Shown: positions 1 to 7,299 of the stretch, piece after piece
Layout of the letters: each line of letters begins with the position of its first letter
How positions within the stretch are numbered: the first letter of the stretch is position 1
IMG/VR virus record: IMGVR_UViG_3300008261_000241
Coordinates: 1 to 31,871 of that record
Direction: 5' to 3' (one strand)
Source: a virus
Length of the DNA stretch: 31,871 bases
Notes under the pieces: model-generated
Told to the model about the DNA's origin: nothing
Seen by the model: only the letters and a program-made list of their open reading frames with translations
Database searches by the model: none
Made by a program: the position numbers and the translations under genes

Positions 1-99
1 CACATCAGTACCGCCCACTTGAAACTGTTCGTTTATTGTGCGGTCTAAAAATTTAAAATCATTGCCCTTTTCAGGACGGTACAGAGATAAACGTGGCAT
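1..99 (-). CDS. gp14: Neck protein, gp14-like (N-terminal 33 codons only)
   Basis: The minus strand from 99 down to the window edge is open and reads MPRLSLYRPEKGNDFKFLDR followed by TINEQFQVGGTDV. This start resembles the N-terminus of the gp14 neck proteins of marine T4-like phages, which join the head to the tail with gp13. The gene is cut by the window edge, so length and the rest of the fold are not visible. It diverges from the gp13 gene, and a perfect TATAAATA late promoter lies 8 bases before its ATG. The assignment rests on a short stretch and on the neighbouring gp13 gene; another baseplate or neck component with the same N-terminal style is possible. Confidence 0.5.
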   Translation of the reverse strand, partial: MPRLSLYRPEKGNDFKFLDRTINEQFQVGGTDV

Positions 100-107
100 A
101 GTGACAG

Positions 108-115
108 TATTTATA
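108..115 (-). promoter_or_regulatory. Late promoter TATAAATA for the gp14-like gene
   Basis: The minus strand reads TATAAATA, a perfect match to the T4 late consensus read by a gp55-type sigma factor. Eight bases separate it from the ATG at 99, so the predicted leader is about 3 nt. It abuts a second late motif on the plus strand. Confidence 0.7.
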
Positions 116-123
116 GCTAAATA
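116..123 (+). promoter_or_regulatory. Late promoter GCTAAATA for gp13
   Basis: GCTAAATA ends five bases before the gp13 ATG. If it works like T4 TATAAATA (about -13 to -6), transcription would begin at the ATG itself. No Shine-Dalgarno sequence is present. Confidence 0.6.
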
Positions 124-128
124 TTCGT

Positions 129-887
129 ATGAACGATTCTACAATTTCCCGACAACAAGTAATCGACTACGTTAAACCCTTGCTAGGTGAAGGGATGATC
201 GATGTTGAGTTAGAACCCCAGCATTATAATGTTGCAATTGACAGGGCTTTAGCAAAATTTCGTCAACGAAGTAGTAACGCCAGCGAAGAAAGTTATGCAT
301 TTTTAACTTTGCATACAGATATAAACGAGTATATACTTACTTCTGAAGTAACGGAAGTAAGACAAATATTCCGCAGAAGCGTTGGAAGTAGAAGTGGTGG
401 GGGCGATGGTGGAACAATGTTTGAACCATTTAACCTAGCTTATACAAATGCTTATCTTTTAAGCTCTAGCAACATGGGCGGACTTGCTACATATTATGCT
501 TTTGCTAGTTATCAAAAGCAGGTAGGTAAAATGTTTGGTAGTGAAATCAATTTTTCGTGGAATCCTACTTCCAAGAAGCTTACACTAATGCAACGACCAC
601 GCGGCGAAGAACAAATTTTATTATGGTTGTATAACCAACGTCCAGATTTTGTATTATTTCAAGACCCGTATGCTGGTATTTGGCTTAAAGATTATGCGTT
701 AGCAACCTGTAAAATTATCTTGGGAGAAGCCCGAGAAAAATTTCAAACGATTGCTAGTCCTCAAGGTGGAACAACCCTAAACGGCACTGCCCTCAAAACT
801 GAAGGTAAGGCAGAAATTGAGCAACTTGAAATGGATCTTATCAACTACAAAGATGGTGGAAAACCATTGACTTTTGTCATAGGATAA
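129..887 (+). CDS. gp13: Neck protein gp13
   Basis: 252 residues; T4 gp13 has 309. It is a head-tail connector protein that completes the neck together with gp14. Recognisable features are the N-terminal segment with IDVELEPQHYNVAIDRAL, matching the T4 gp13 style (INVELTPDQIYDCIQRAL), and the C-terminal helix starting WLKDYALATCKIILGEAREK, then a GGTTLNG turn and an acidic coiled stretch ending in LTFVIG, as T4 ends GILVG. The central part is shorter than in T4. The ATG at 129 is chosen because the conserved domain starts almost at once; there is no Shine-Dalgarno, but a late-promoter motif sits five bases upstream. Confidence 0.88.
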   Translation: MNDSTISRQQVIDYVKPLLGEGMIDVELEPQHYNVAIDRALAKFRQRSSNASEESYAFLTLHTDINEYILTSEVTEVRQIFRRSVGSRSGGGDGGTMFEPFNLAYTNAYLLSSSNMGGLATYYAFASYQKQVGKMFGSEINFSWNPTSKKLTLMQRPRGEEQILLWLYNQRPDFVLFQDPYAGIWLKDYALATCKIILGEAREKFQTIASPQGGTTLNGTALKTEGKAEIEQLEMDLINYKDGGKPLTFVIG

Positions 888-891
888 TGTA

Positions 892-921
892 AATTATAGT
901 ATCTCTGGAGATACTATGATT
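892..921 (+). promoter_or_regulatory. RNA hairpin hiding the kinase ribosome-binding site and start codon
   Basis: The sequence ATAGTATCTC-TG-GAGATACTAT (896-917) is a perfect inverted repeat. Four further outer pairs (one G-U) extend it to a stem of about 14 bp spanning 892-921. The stem contains the Shine-Dalgarno GGAG (907-910) and the ATG (916-918) of the kinase gene. Folding would block initiation. T4 uses comparable RBS-hiding hairpins on early transcripts of genes such as e; the same role here is inferred. Confidence 0.65.
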
Positions 922-1572
922 ATAGGCTTTGTTGGTTTTATTGGGTCGGGCAAAGATACTGCCGCAGACTACCTAGTTAACTTTCACGGATTTAGACGTG
1001 ATTCATTTGCAAACACATTAAAAGACGCGGTTGCGGCTGTATTTGGCTGGGACCGCGTTCTGCTGGAGGGTAGAACTGCGGAAGCCCGGGCGTGGCGAGA
1101 AGAAGTCGATATTTGGTGGGCAGAGCGATTAAAAATGCCCAAACTTACTCCTCGATGGGTATTACAATACTGGGGTACAGAAGTTTGCCGTCAAGGGTTT
1201 CACGACGATATCTGGATTGCTAGCGTAGAAAATAAGATGCGTAAAACTACCGATAATATTGTTATAAGCGATGTGCGATTTCCTAATGAAATCAAAGCAA
1301 TTCATAATGCAGGCGGAAAAGTTATACGAGTAAAACGCGGCGAAGATCCTGAATGGTACGAGGCTGCTATTAGTGCTAATAAAGGTCCTGATGCAAATTC
1401 TACTTGGTCATTAAGTAAGGCTAAATTAGCACAGCTTAAAATTCATGCTAGCGAAACAGCTTGGGTAGGCGGCGACATAGACGTAACAATTTCTAATGAT
1501 AGTACAATTGATGAATTGTTTTTATCGATCAGAAATCAGGTGATAGATCTCCCTGTCTCCATGGCAAATTGA
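916..1572 (+). CDS. Deoxynucleoside monophosphate kinase (T4 gene 1 type)
   Basis: 218 residues; T4 gp1 has 241. It phosphorylates dNMPs to dNDPs for phage DNA synthesis. The P-loop is GFIGSGKDT near the N-terminus (about residues 7-15); further family features are QYWGTEVCR, VISDVRFPNE and the C-terminal region of DIDVTISNDSTIDEL, which matches the T4 ending (LVITNDGSLEEL). The ATG at 916 is preceded by GGAG, but both lie inside a strong hairpin. The 3' end overlaps the convergent HNH-like gene by 44 bases. It sits between neck and sheath genes rather than with replication genes. Confidence 0.88.
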   Translation: MIIGFVGFIGSGKDTAADYLVNFHGFRRDSFANTLKDAVAAVFGWDRVLLEGRTAEARAWREEVDIWWAERLKMPKLTPRWVLQYWGTEVCRQGFHDDIWIASVENKMRKTTDNIVISDVRFPNEIKAIHNAGGKVIRVKRGEDPEWYEAAISANKGPDANSTWSLSKAKLAQLKIHASETAWVGGDIDVTISNDSTIDELFLSIRNQVIDLPVSMAN

Positions 1573-1864
1573 GATCGTGCAGTATGCGCTGGCAGTTAGC
1601 ACATACTGTTTTTAGATTGGTAATTTTACAATTATCTAAATCACCGTCTACATGATAAACATTAAATTGTACCATATGTTTACTGCTATGTCCACACTTA
1701 TCGCATTTATTCTTTAAACGATATCCTGCACGATACCATTTAGGTAATCCATCTTTAGCTCCACGGGCGCAGTGGTCACATTTACTTCTATAAAACGGTT
1801 TTTTTTCTTTGTAATAGTTTATGGCCACCGGTCTTTTGCCGCAGGTTTTACATAATTTTCTCAT
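1529..1864 (-). CDS. Small HNH-like zinc protein
   Basis: 111 residues. Three Cys pairs (C5/C8, C29/C32, C54/C57) precede an HNH-like segment: H71-x-D73 in YHVDGD, N83-L84, then C88-x2-C91-Q and H96. A canonical HNH domain has CxxCH; here the last His of that motif is Gln, so nuclease activity is uncertain. The start at 1864 is chosen because AAGGG lies five bases upstream; an ATG at 1879 is an alternative. The open frame extends to 1969 but that would overlap the sheath start. Similar small proteins are common in marine T4-like phages. It is convergent with the kinase and overlaps its last 44 bases. Confidence 0.7.
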   Translation of the reverse strand: MRKLCKTCGKRPVAINYYKEKKPFYRSKCDHCARGAKDGLPKWYRAGYRLKNKCDKCGHSSKHMVQFNVYHVDGDLDNCKITNLKTVCANCQRILHDLNLPWRQGDLSPDF

Positions 1865-1892
1865 CAGCGCCCTTTTCATGCCCTTTTCGTTG

Positions 1893-1900
1893 TATTTAAG
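1893..1900 (-). promoter_or_regulatory. Late-type promoter CTTAAATA for the HNH-like gene
   Basis: The minus strand reads CTTAAATA 28 bases before the chosen ATG (1864). It is divergent from the sheath promoter at 1923-1930. The same octamer precedes the sugar cassette at 10294. Confidence 0.45.
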
Positions 1901-1922
1901 TCGGTAAAATTTGAGGCCTTCC

Positions 1923-1930
1923 GCTAAATA
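1923..1930 (+). promoter_or_regulatory. Late promoter GCTAAATA for tail sheath
   Basis: The octamer is identical to the one before gp13. The predicted start is about 27 nt before the sheath ATG, and the leader carries a strong Shine-Dalgarno (AAGGAGAT at 1950-1957). Confidence 0.6.
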
Positions 1931-1962
1931 TAACAAATGATAATCCATTAAGGAGATACCAA

Positions 1963-4900
1963 ATGGCAATGAGTTCAGCAGGCGTACAAGTAAACGTCAT
2001 TGATGAAAGTTTTTACACTTCGGCAGCACCGGGGACTACTCCCCTTATTATTGTTGCATCAAAAACAAATAAGACTAACAGTTCCGGTACTGGAATAGCA
2101 CCGGGAACTTTGGCTTCAAATGCAGGCAAAGTTTATACCATTACAAGTCAGAGAGATCTTTCTGATACGTTTGGTACTCCATATTTTTACACTGATTCAA
2201 ACAGTAATCCTATTCATGGCGGAGAACTTAATGAATATGGTCTACAAGCGGCCTACAGTACGCTAGGTGTTACCTCTAGAGCCTACGTAGTAAGAGCTGA
2301 TGTTAACTTATCCGAGTTGGTTCCAAAAACATCTGAACCAACAGGATTACCTGCCGCTGGAACTTATTGGATCGATACTACAAGTTCAAAATTTGGCATA
2401 AGCGAGTGGAACGCAACTACAAAGGTGTTTATTAATAAAACTCCTCGAGTAATTAACGATGTTACATTATCTTTATATGCTGATGCAAATAGAGTGCCGC
2501 TTGATAGTTTTGGAAATCAAGGCGATTACGCTGTTGTAGTTACCAATGATAATCGTTATACAATGTATTTTAAAAACGTTGACAACGTTTGGGTTAGATT
2601 AGGTAGCAACATTCAAACTACATTCGGCAACCCAATTGTTGATTCAAGATTTGTAAGCAACTGCTGGCAAACTAGCTGGCCTATTGTAAAAGGTACTCCG
2701 ACACAACCGTCTAGCGGAAGTAGATTTGCTATTAACGATATAGAAATTACAATTACTGATCCAACAGTAGACGGAATTGCAAGAAGTATCAATGCCCTTA
2801 CTCCTCAAGCAGGTGTAGGTGCAAAATCAGACGGTACTAACTTGTATCTATATGCTGATGCATCAGCACAATCAGATCAAGCAGCCGGCCCAAATGGAAA
2901 AATTGCATTAGTTAATAGAGGCGGCTCTGCAACTCTTGCTAGTTTAGGCCTTGAAGTTGGCGTTTTTGGACCATTAAAATTAACACTTGCTCCGCATTAT
3001 CAATTCCCACAATATGCATCTCAGGGTGTTGCTACAGGTAGTGTTTATGTTAAAACAACAAGTCCTAATAGCGGTGCTAATTGGGTTGTAAAATATTTTA
3101 ACGGAACTGAATCTATTTGGGAAACAGTAAATGCTCCGGTGTTTAAGAATTCTAGAGAAGCTATTAAATCACTTGATTCTTCCGGCGGTACAAACATTGC
3201 GGCAGGTAAGTTGTTTATTCAGAGCGATTACAACGAAGGTAACGGAACTGCGGCACAGGCAACTATTGCTAACTTTAAATTATATCGAAGAGTTACTTCG
3301 GCCCCTACAGTTGTAACAACAGTTATACCTAATACTTCGGCATTTGCTATAGGTGCAACATTTATAATTTCTGAAACAGAACCGAACAGTACTACATTAG
3401 GCAATCCAAAAACTGTAGTAATTACAACAAGTAGCGTTGCAGGGTTTGCAACTGCTGTAAGTGCAGTTGGTCTAAAATATGTTACTTCTACATACGATCC
3501 TGTATCAGGAGTATTAAGACTAGAACACTCATTAGGCGGTGAAATTTTCATGAGTGACGGGATAGATGTTCCGTTATTCCAAGCAGGTTTTTATGATTCT
3601 GCAACCAATACCTATGCTTCAAATGTGTATCCTACAGGGTTGTATGATGGATTTGCATTAAAAGCAAGTAACTGGAAACCAGTTGAGTTACTAACTTCTG
3701 TAGTAAAATCATCTGCAACCGCTTTAACTACAGCTCCAGCAGATGGAACATTGTGGTATTCTGCTATTCAAGACGAAGTTGATATTCTTGTACATAATGG
3801 CACAACCTGGGCAGGATATCATTCAGTATACCCATTGACTAGTCCTAATGGACCTATTATTAAAGCAACAGCCCCAGGCAAAGATGACGGTCAAAGTGAC
3901 GGTACTCCATTAGTAGACGGCGATTTATGGATCGATAGTAGCGACCCAGAAAAATATGGTCAAAATGTTTATGTATGGAGCGCAAGTTTAATCAAATGGG
4001 TTAAACAAGATCTTACAGACAATACAAGTCCAACAGGATGGTTGTTTGCTGATGCTCGATGGGGTGCTAGCGGAACTGCTACAACGCCGGCAACTATCAA
4101 GGCATTATTAACAAGTTTATATCTTGATCCAGATGCTCCTGATCCTACAATATATCCACAGGGTATGCGCCTATGGAATACTCGTCGTAGCGGAAACAAT
4201 GTAAAACAATACAAAGCAACCGCAATTGATATCACTGCCGACAACGGTACTAATCAGCGTTTTAACGACGAAGTTATGGACGGATCTACTAATTCTCCTA
4301 AATATGCAACTGCTCGTTGGGTAAGTGCATCTGGCAATAATGAAGACGGATCTGGTAAATTTGGTCGACACTCACAACGTGGGTTTGTTGTCAAAAGTCT
4401 TAAATCTTTAATTGACACTAGTCTATCAATTAGAGATACTGATACAATGGTAGTTAATTTACTAGCATGTCCTGGGTATCCAGAGGCAATTACTAATCTA
4501 GTAGGCCTAAACGTAGCTAGAGGATTAACTGGATTTGTTATTGGTGACACACCGTTTAGATTACCTGCTACAGGTACTGCTCTACGTGAATGGGGCGCAA
4601 GCAATACAGCACTTGACAACGGAGAAACTGGATCTGTAACGTACGATGAATACATGGGAATGTTCTATCCAAGCGGATTTACCACAGACAACAGCGGTAA
4701 CAGCATTGTTGTTCCGCCAAGTCATATGGTATTGCGTACTATGGCGTTGAGTGATCAAAAGAGCTACCCATGGTTTGCTCCAGCTGGTACACGCCGCGGT
4801 GGTGTTGATAACGCAACAGCAGTTGGTTACCTTAAAAACGGCGAATTCCAACAGGCTCCACTACCACAGAGCTTACGAGATGTTCTACAAGATGTTAAGA

Positions 4901-5301
4901 TTAATCCAATTGCAACATTGCCTGGAGCAGGAATTGTATTGTTTGGTCAAAAGACAAGGGCTAGAAATTCAAGCTCTTTAGATAGAATTAACGTATCTCG
5001 TTTAGTTGCGTACCTACGTAGACAACTTGACTTGTTAGCTCGTCCATTCTTGTTTGAGCCAAACGACAGAACTACACGTAACGAACTCAAGCAATCGGCA
5101 GAAAGTTTATTACTAGAACTTGTAGGACAAAGAGCACTTTACGACTTTATTGTTGTATGCGATGAATCTAACAATACTCCTGCAAGAGTTGATAGAAACG
5201 AACTATATCTTGACATTGCTATTGAACCGGTAAAAGCAGTGGAATTCATTTACATTCCATTACGCTTGAAAAATACTGGTGATATTGCAGCCGGAAGATA
5301 A
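1963..5301 (+). CDS. gp18: Tail sheath protein gp18, expanded
   Basis: 1112 residues, far longer than T4 gp18 (659). It polymerises round the tail tube and contracts on infection. The C-terminal third is standard sheath: WFAPAGTRRGGVDNATAVGY, then KINPIATLPGAGIVLFGQKT, and LARPFLFEPNDRTTRNEL, ending in the strand segment AVEFIYIPLRL. The N-terminal segment with NVIDESFYTSAAPGTTPLI is also typical. The extra length lies between about residues 125 and 700 and holds repeated modules of the form G-x-(Y/L)-(W/V) followed 15-25 residues later by another Trp (near residues 133, 187, 359, 595, 651), plus two copies of a longer beta-rich module (near 245-340 and 455-545). The start has a strong Shine-Dalgarno. 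Confidence 0.93.
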   Translation: MAMSSAGVQVNVIDESFYTSAAPGTTPLIIVASKTNKTNSSGTGIAPGTLASNAGKVYTITSQRDLSDTFGTPYFYTDSNSNPIHGGELNEYGLQAAYSTLGVTSRAYVVRADVNLSELVPKTSEPTGLPAAGTYWIDTTSSKFGISEWNATTKVFINKTPRVINDVTLSLYADANRVPLDSFGNQGDYAVVVTNDNRYTMYFKNVDNVWVRLGSNIQTTFGNPIVDSRFVSNCWQTSWPIVKGTPTQPSSGSRFAINDIEITITDPTVDGIARSINALTPQAGVGAKSDGTNLYLYADASAQSDQAAGPNGKIALVNRGGSATLASLGLEVGVFGPLKLTLAPHYQFPQYASQGVATGSVYVKTTSPNSGANWVVKYFNGTESIWETVNAPVFKNSREAIKSLDSSGGTNIAAGKLFIQSDYNEGNGTAAQATIANFKLYRRVTSAPTVVTTVIPNTSAFAIGATFIISETEPNSTTLGNPKTVVITTSSVAGFATAVSAVGLKYVTSTYDPVSGVLRLEHSLGGEIFMSDGIDVPLFQAGFYDSATNTYASNVYPTGLYDGFALKASNWKPVELLTSVVKSSATALTTAPADGTLWYSAIQDEVDILVHNGTTWAGYHSVYPLTSPNGPIIKATAPGKDDGQSDGTPLVDGDLWIDSSDPEKYGQNVYVWSASLIKWVKQDLTDNTSPTGWLFADARWGASGTATTPATIKALLTSLYLDPDAPDPTIYPQGMRLWNTRRSGNNVKQYKATAIDITADNGTNQRFNDEVMDGSTNSPKYATARWVSASGNNEDGSGKFGRHSQRGFVVKSLKSLIDTSLSIRDTDTMVVNLLACPGYPEAITNLVGLNVARGLTGFVIGDTPFRLPATGTALREWGASNTALDNGETGSVTYDEYMGMFYPSGFTTDNSGNSIVVPPSHMVLRTMALSDQKSYPWFAPAGTRRGGVDNATAVGYLKNGEFQQAPLPQSLRDVLQDVKINPIATLPGAGIVLFGQKTRARNSSSLDRINVSRLVAYLRRQLDLLARPFLFEPNDRTTRNELKQSAESLLLELVGQRALYDFIVVCDESNNTPARVDRNELYLDIAIEPVKAVEFIYIPLRLKNTGDIAAGR

Positions 5302-5303
5302 TG

Positions 5304-5311
5304 GGTAAATA
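5304..5311 (+). promoter_or_regulatory. Late-type promoter GGTAAATA for tail tube
   Basis: GGTAAATA lies just after the sheath stop and 21 bases before the tube ATG. It would allow tube protein to be made from its own short mRNA as well as by read-through. The match is to the TAAATA core only. Confidence 0.45.
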
Positions 5312-5332
5312 CATAGAACAAGGAACCCTACG

Positions 5333-5947
5333 ATGATCACTTTAAACAAATTTTCAGTTCCAATTCCGGGGCAAGGAAATCAGACGTTACTGATGCCAAA
5401 ACTAAAATACCGCTTCAGGGTATCTTTAGAAGGTTTTGGCGCATCTGGCGGAAGCACTGAATTAACAAAGCAGGTAATGAACATTACTCGCCCAGGAGTA
5501 CAATTCGACAATATCGAATTAAACATTTACAACAGTAAACTTAACTATGCTGGTCGTTACACATGGGCAGATATTACCCTTGTTGTAAGGGATGATGTAA
5601 GCGGAGATACAAGTAGAATTGTTGGAGAACAAATTCAGAAACAATTTGACTTCTTCGAACAAAGTTCTGCGGCAGCAGGTATCGATTACAAGTTTACAAC
5701 TAGAATTGAAATCCTAGACGGTGGTAACGGATCCAACGAACCGGGCATTTTAGAAACGTTTGAACTATACGGATGCTATCTACAAAATACAGTTTATTCT
5801 AACACAGATTATTCATCTAGTGATCCTGTAGATATTACTATGACAATTAAATATGATAACGCTATTCAAATGAAGGGCACTACACGCAGTGGTATTGGTT
5901 CTGAAATTGGAAGAGCAGTAGGCCAGGCAGCAACTGGTTTAGGTTAA
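5333..5947 (+). CDS. gp19: Tail tube protein gp19
   Basis: 204 residues; T4 gp19 has 163. It forms the stacked hexamers of the inner tail tube inside the sheath. The family pattern is seen in the N-terminal segment with PKLKYRFRVSLEGFG, the central NYAGRYTWADITLVVRDDV and C-terminal DPVDITMTIKYDNAIQ. It is directly downstream of the sheath gene with a GGAACC-type Shine-Dalgarno, and a strong terminator follows. The extra length relative to T4 is mainly a glycine-rich tail after the tube fold and loop insertions. Confidence 0.92.
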   Translation: MITLNKFSVPIPGQGNQTLLMPKLKYRFRVSLEGFGASGGSTELTKQVMNITRPGVQFDNIELNIYNSKLNYAGRYTWADITLVVRDDVSGDTSRIVGEQIQKQFDFFEQSSAAAGIDYKFTTRIEILDGGNGSNEPGILETFELYGCYLQNTVYSNTDYSSSDPVDITMTIKYDNAIQMKGTTRSGIGSEIGRAVGQAATGLG

Positions 5948-5963
5948 TCAACATAACCCAATA

Positions 5964-5990
5964 AAAACGGACCGTAAGGTCCGTTTTTTT
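5964..5990. terminator. Bidirectional Rho-independent terminator
   Basis: AAAACGGACC-GTAA-GGTCCGTTTT forms a 10-bp stem with a 4-nt loop, followed by a T run on plus (to 5991). On minus the stem is followed by TTTTTAT. It therefore ends both the gp19 transcript and the convergent minus-strand sugar cassette. Confidence 0.9.
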
Positions 5991-6925
5991 TAATCTAAAA
6001 TCTGCATCTGTGCATTATGGGTCTTGCCCTTACCATTAAGTATTTCATTAAGATAAAAAGTAAGTTGATGTAGCTCTTCCCTACTGTAATGAAAATACCT
6101 GCAAGGAAATCCAATGACATGCATCAGATAACTATCACTTGGTCTATGACTTAAACTTAAGAATGCTTGATTAGGATTTGCTATATTTTCTCTTACATGA
6201 GAAAACATAAAAGGCCCGCTATTTTTTCCAACTATAAGCTCTGCTTTAGTTGATAAAAATCCTATCTCGTTAAGGTCACCTCCTTCTACTTCTGCAAATA
6301 TATCATCTGTAAAATATATATTAGATGTATAAGGAAACCACTCGGTACTAAATTTTGTAGTACACACAAATGAAACATCGGGATGAATCTGTGCTAGATT
6401 TTTTATAATCTCTCCCATGGTGCCTAATTGACTTTGAGAACTTTGTGCTATTCCATTACAAAATAAAGCTATACGTCCTTTACCTTCAAGCCATGCCAAT
6501 GCAGGCGCAATATTAAATTTTGACCAATCTGTGGTAGGTATAAGTGCAAATAAGTTAGTAGTATGTTCAATTGGCCTATCTAGATACCATGCTACTCTGT
6601 CGTAGATATACATCCACATTCTATTGAGCATTGGGTAGTTTGCGTGTTCCTCATTAGGAAACATAAAATCTTTATACCCTCCAACCCAGGTGTTAATGTA
6701 GATGGTATCCTCTGATGCAGAAACTCTATGAGAATCTGTTACAGGTATTTGATCAATAGGTAAGTGCGTGAACGGCATATCTCCCATAGTTTTAATCTTA
6801 TTAACCTGTGAATGTGAGAATTCAATATCAGGTAGTTGTCGAATTAAATCTTGCATATAACCTTTACCGGAGAACACATCTCCGTTATGCCACCTATTAT
6901 AAAAACAAATTTTATTGATAGTCAT
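5990..6925 (-). CDS. Putative glycosyltransferase (GT-B/heptosyltransferase-like)
   Basis: 311 residues, last gene of the sugar cassette. The N-terminal segment ICFYNRWHNGDVFSGKGYMQ followed by DLIRQLPDIEF resembles the start of GT-B type enzymes of LPS clusters. The second half has a Rossmann-like pattern (GRIALFCNGIAQ, then DVSFVCTTKF) and ELIVGKNSGPFMFSH, similar to the conserved 'visible in a donor pocket' loop of family 9-like enzymes. Substrate and acceptor cannot be read from the sequence. It overlaps the upstream gene by TAATG-type coupling. A non-catalytic sugar-binding role cannot be excluded. Confidence 0.5.
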   Translation of the reverse strand: MTINKICFYNRWHNGDVFSGKGYMQDLIRQLPDIEFSHSQVNKIKTMGDMPFTHLPIDQIPVTDSHRVSASEDTIYINTWVGGYKDFMFPNEEHANYPMLNRMWMYIYDRVAWYLDRPIEHTTNLFALIPTTDWSKFNIAPALAWLEGKGRIALFCNGIAQSSQSQLGTMGEIIKNLAQIHPDVSFVCTTKFSTEWFPYTSNIYFTDDIFAEVEGGDLNEIGFLSTKAELIVGKNSGPFMFSHVRENIANPNQAFLSLSHRPSDSYLMHVIGFPCRYFHYSREELHQLTFYLNEILNGKGKTHNAQMQILD

Positions 6926-7299
6926 TAGTATATTTTTTCCTCAACAATGTGGCTATTAGTAAGTTCATTAATTTGTCTTTTCACCACTGCTCGTTTATCA
7001 TTATAAATGTAAACAGACCTAGCAAGGTCGATAAACTCCTGATCAAATAATTTTGATTTTTCTTTAATACGTATGTCGTCTTCAATTTGCCAAATAATTT
7101 CATTAATACATTTTAGTTCTAATGACAAATTTCTAATTATTATTGTATCTAAATTAAGCAACTCTGAAAGTTCGTCGAGCTCTTTAGTAATGTTTTGTAT
7201 TTTACCTGTGTCTGACGTGTGATCTAATTTTATCGATAAGATTGTAATTTTATCAATTAACTCTCCTACACTTATTGGAGCCAAAATGCGACTAGACAT
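6925..7299 (-). CDS. DUF6165-like protein of polysaccharide clusters
   Basis: 124 residues, mostly helical. The N-terminal APISVGELIDKITILSIKLD, the central INEIIWQIEDDIRIKE and the ARSVYIYNDKRAVVKRQIN segment followed by a C-terminal IVEEKIY match a small family I recall from LPS and capsule gene clusters (DUF6165). No catalytic motif is visible. The start and stop codons overlap those of both neighbours by one base, so it is made in fixed proportion with the dehydratase and the glycosyltransferase-like protein, and may assist the latter. Confidence 0.6.
   Translation of the reverse strand: MSSRILAPISVGELIDKITILSIKLDHTSDTGKIQNITKELDELSELLNLDTIIIRNLSLELKCINEIIWQIEDDIRIKEKSKLFDQEFIDLARSVYIYNDKRAVVKRQINELTNSHIVEEKIY

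Noticed and set aside
1865-1969. Longer minus-strand start (1969) for the HNH-like gene
   Set aside because: It would overlap the sheath start and pass both late motifs; the ATG at 1864 has a Shine-Dalgarno and begins at the conserved part.
3228-4851. Several open minus-strand frames inside the sheath gene
   Set aside because: They lie opposite strongly conserved sheath coding and have no Shine-Dalgarno or recognised motif.
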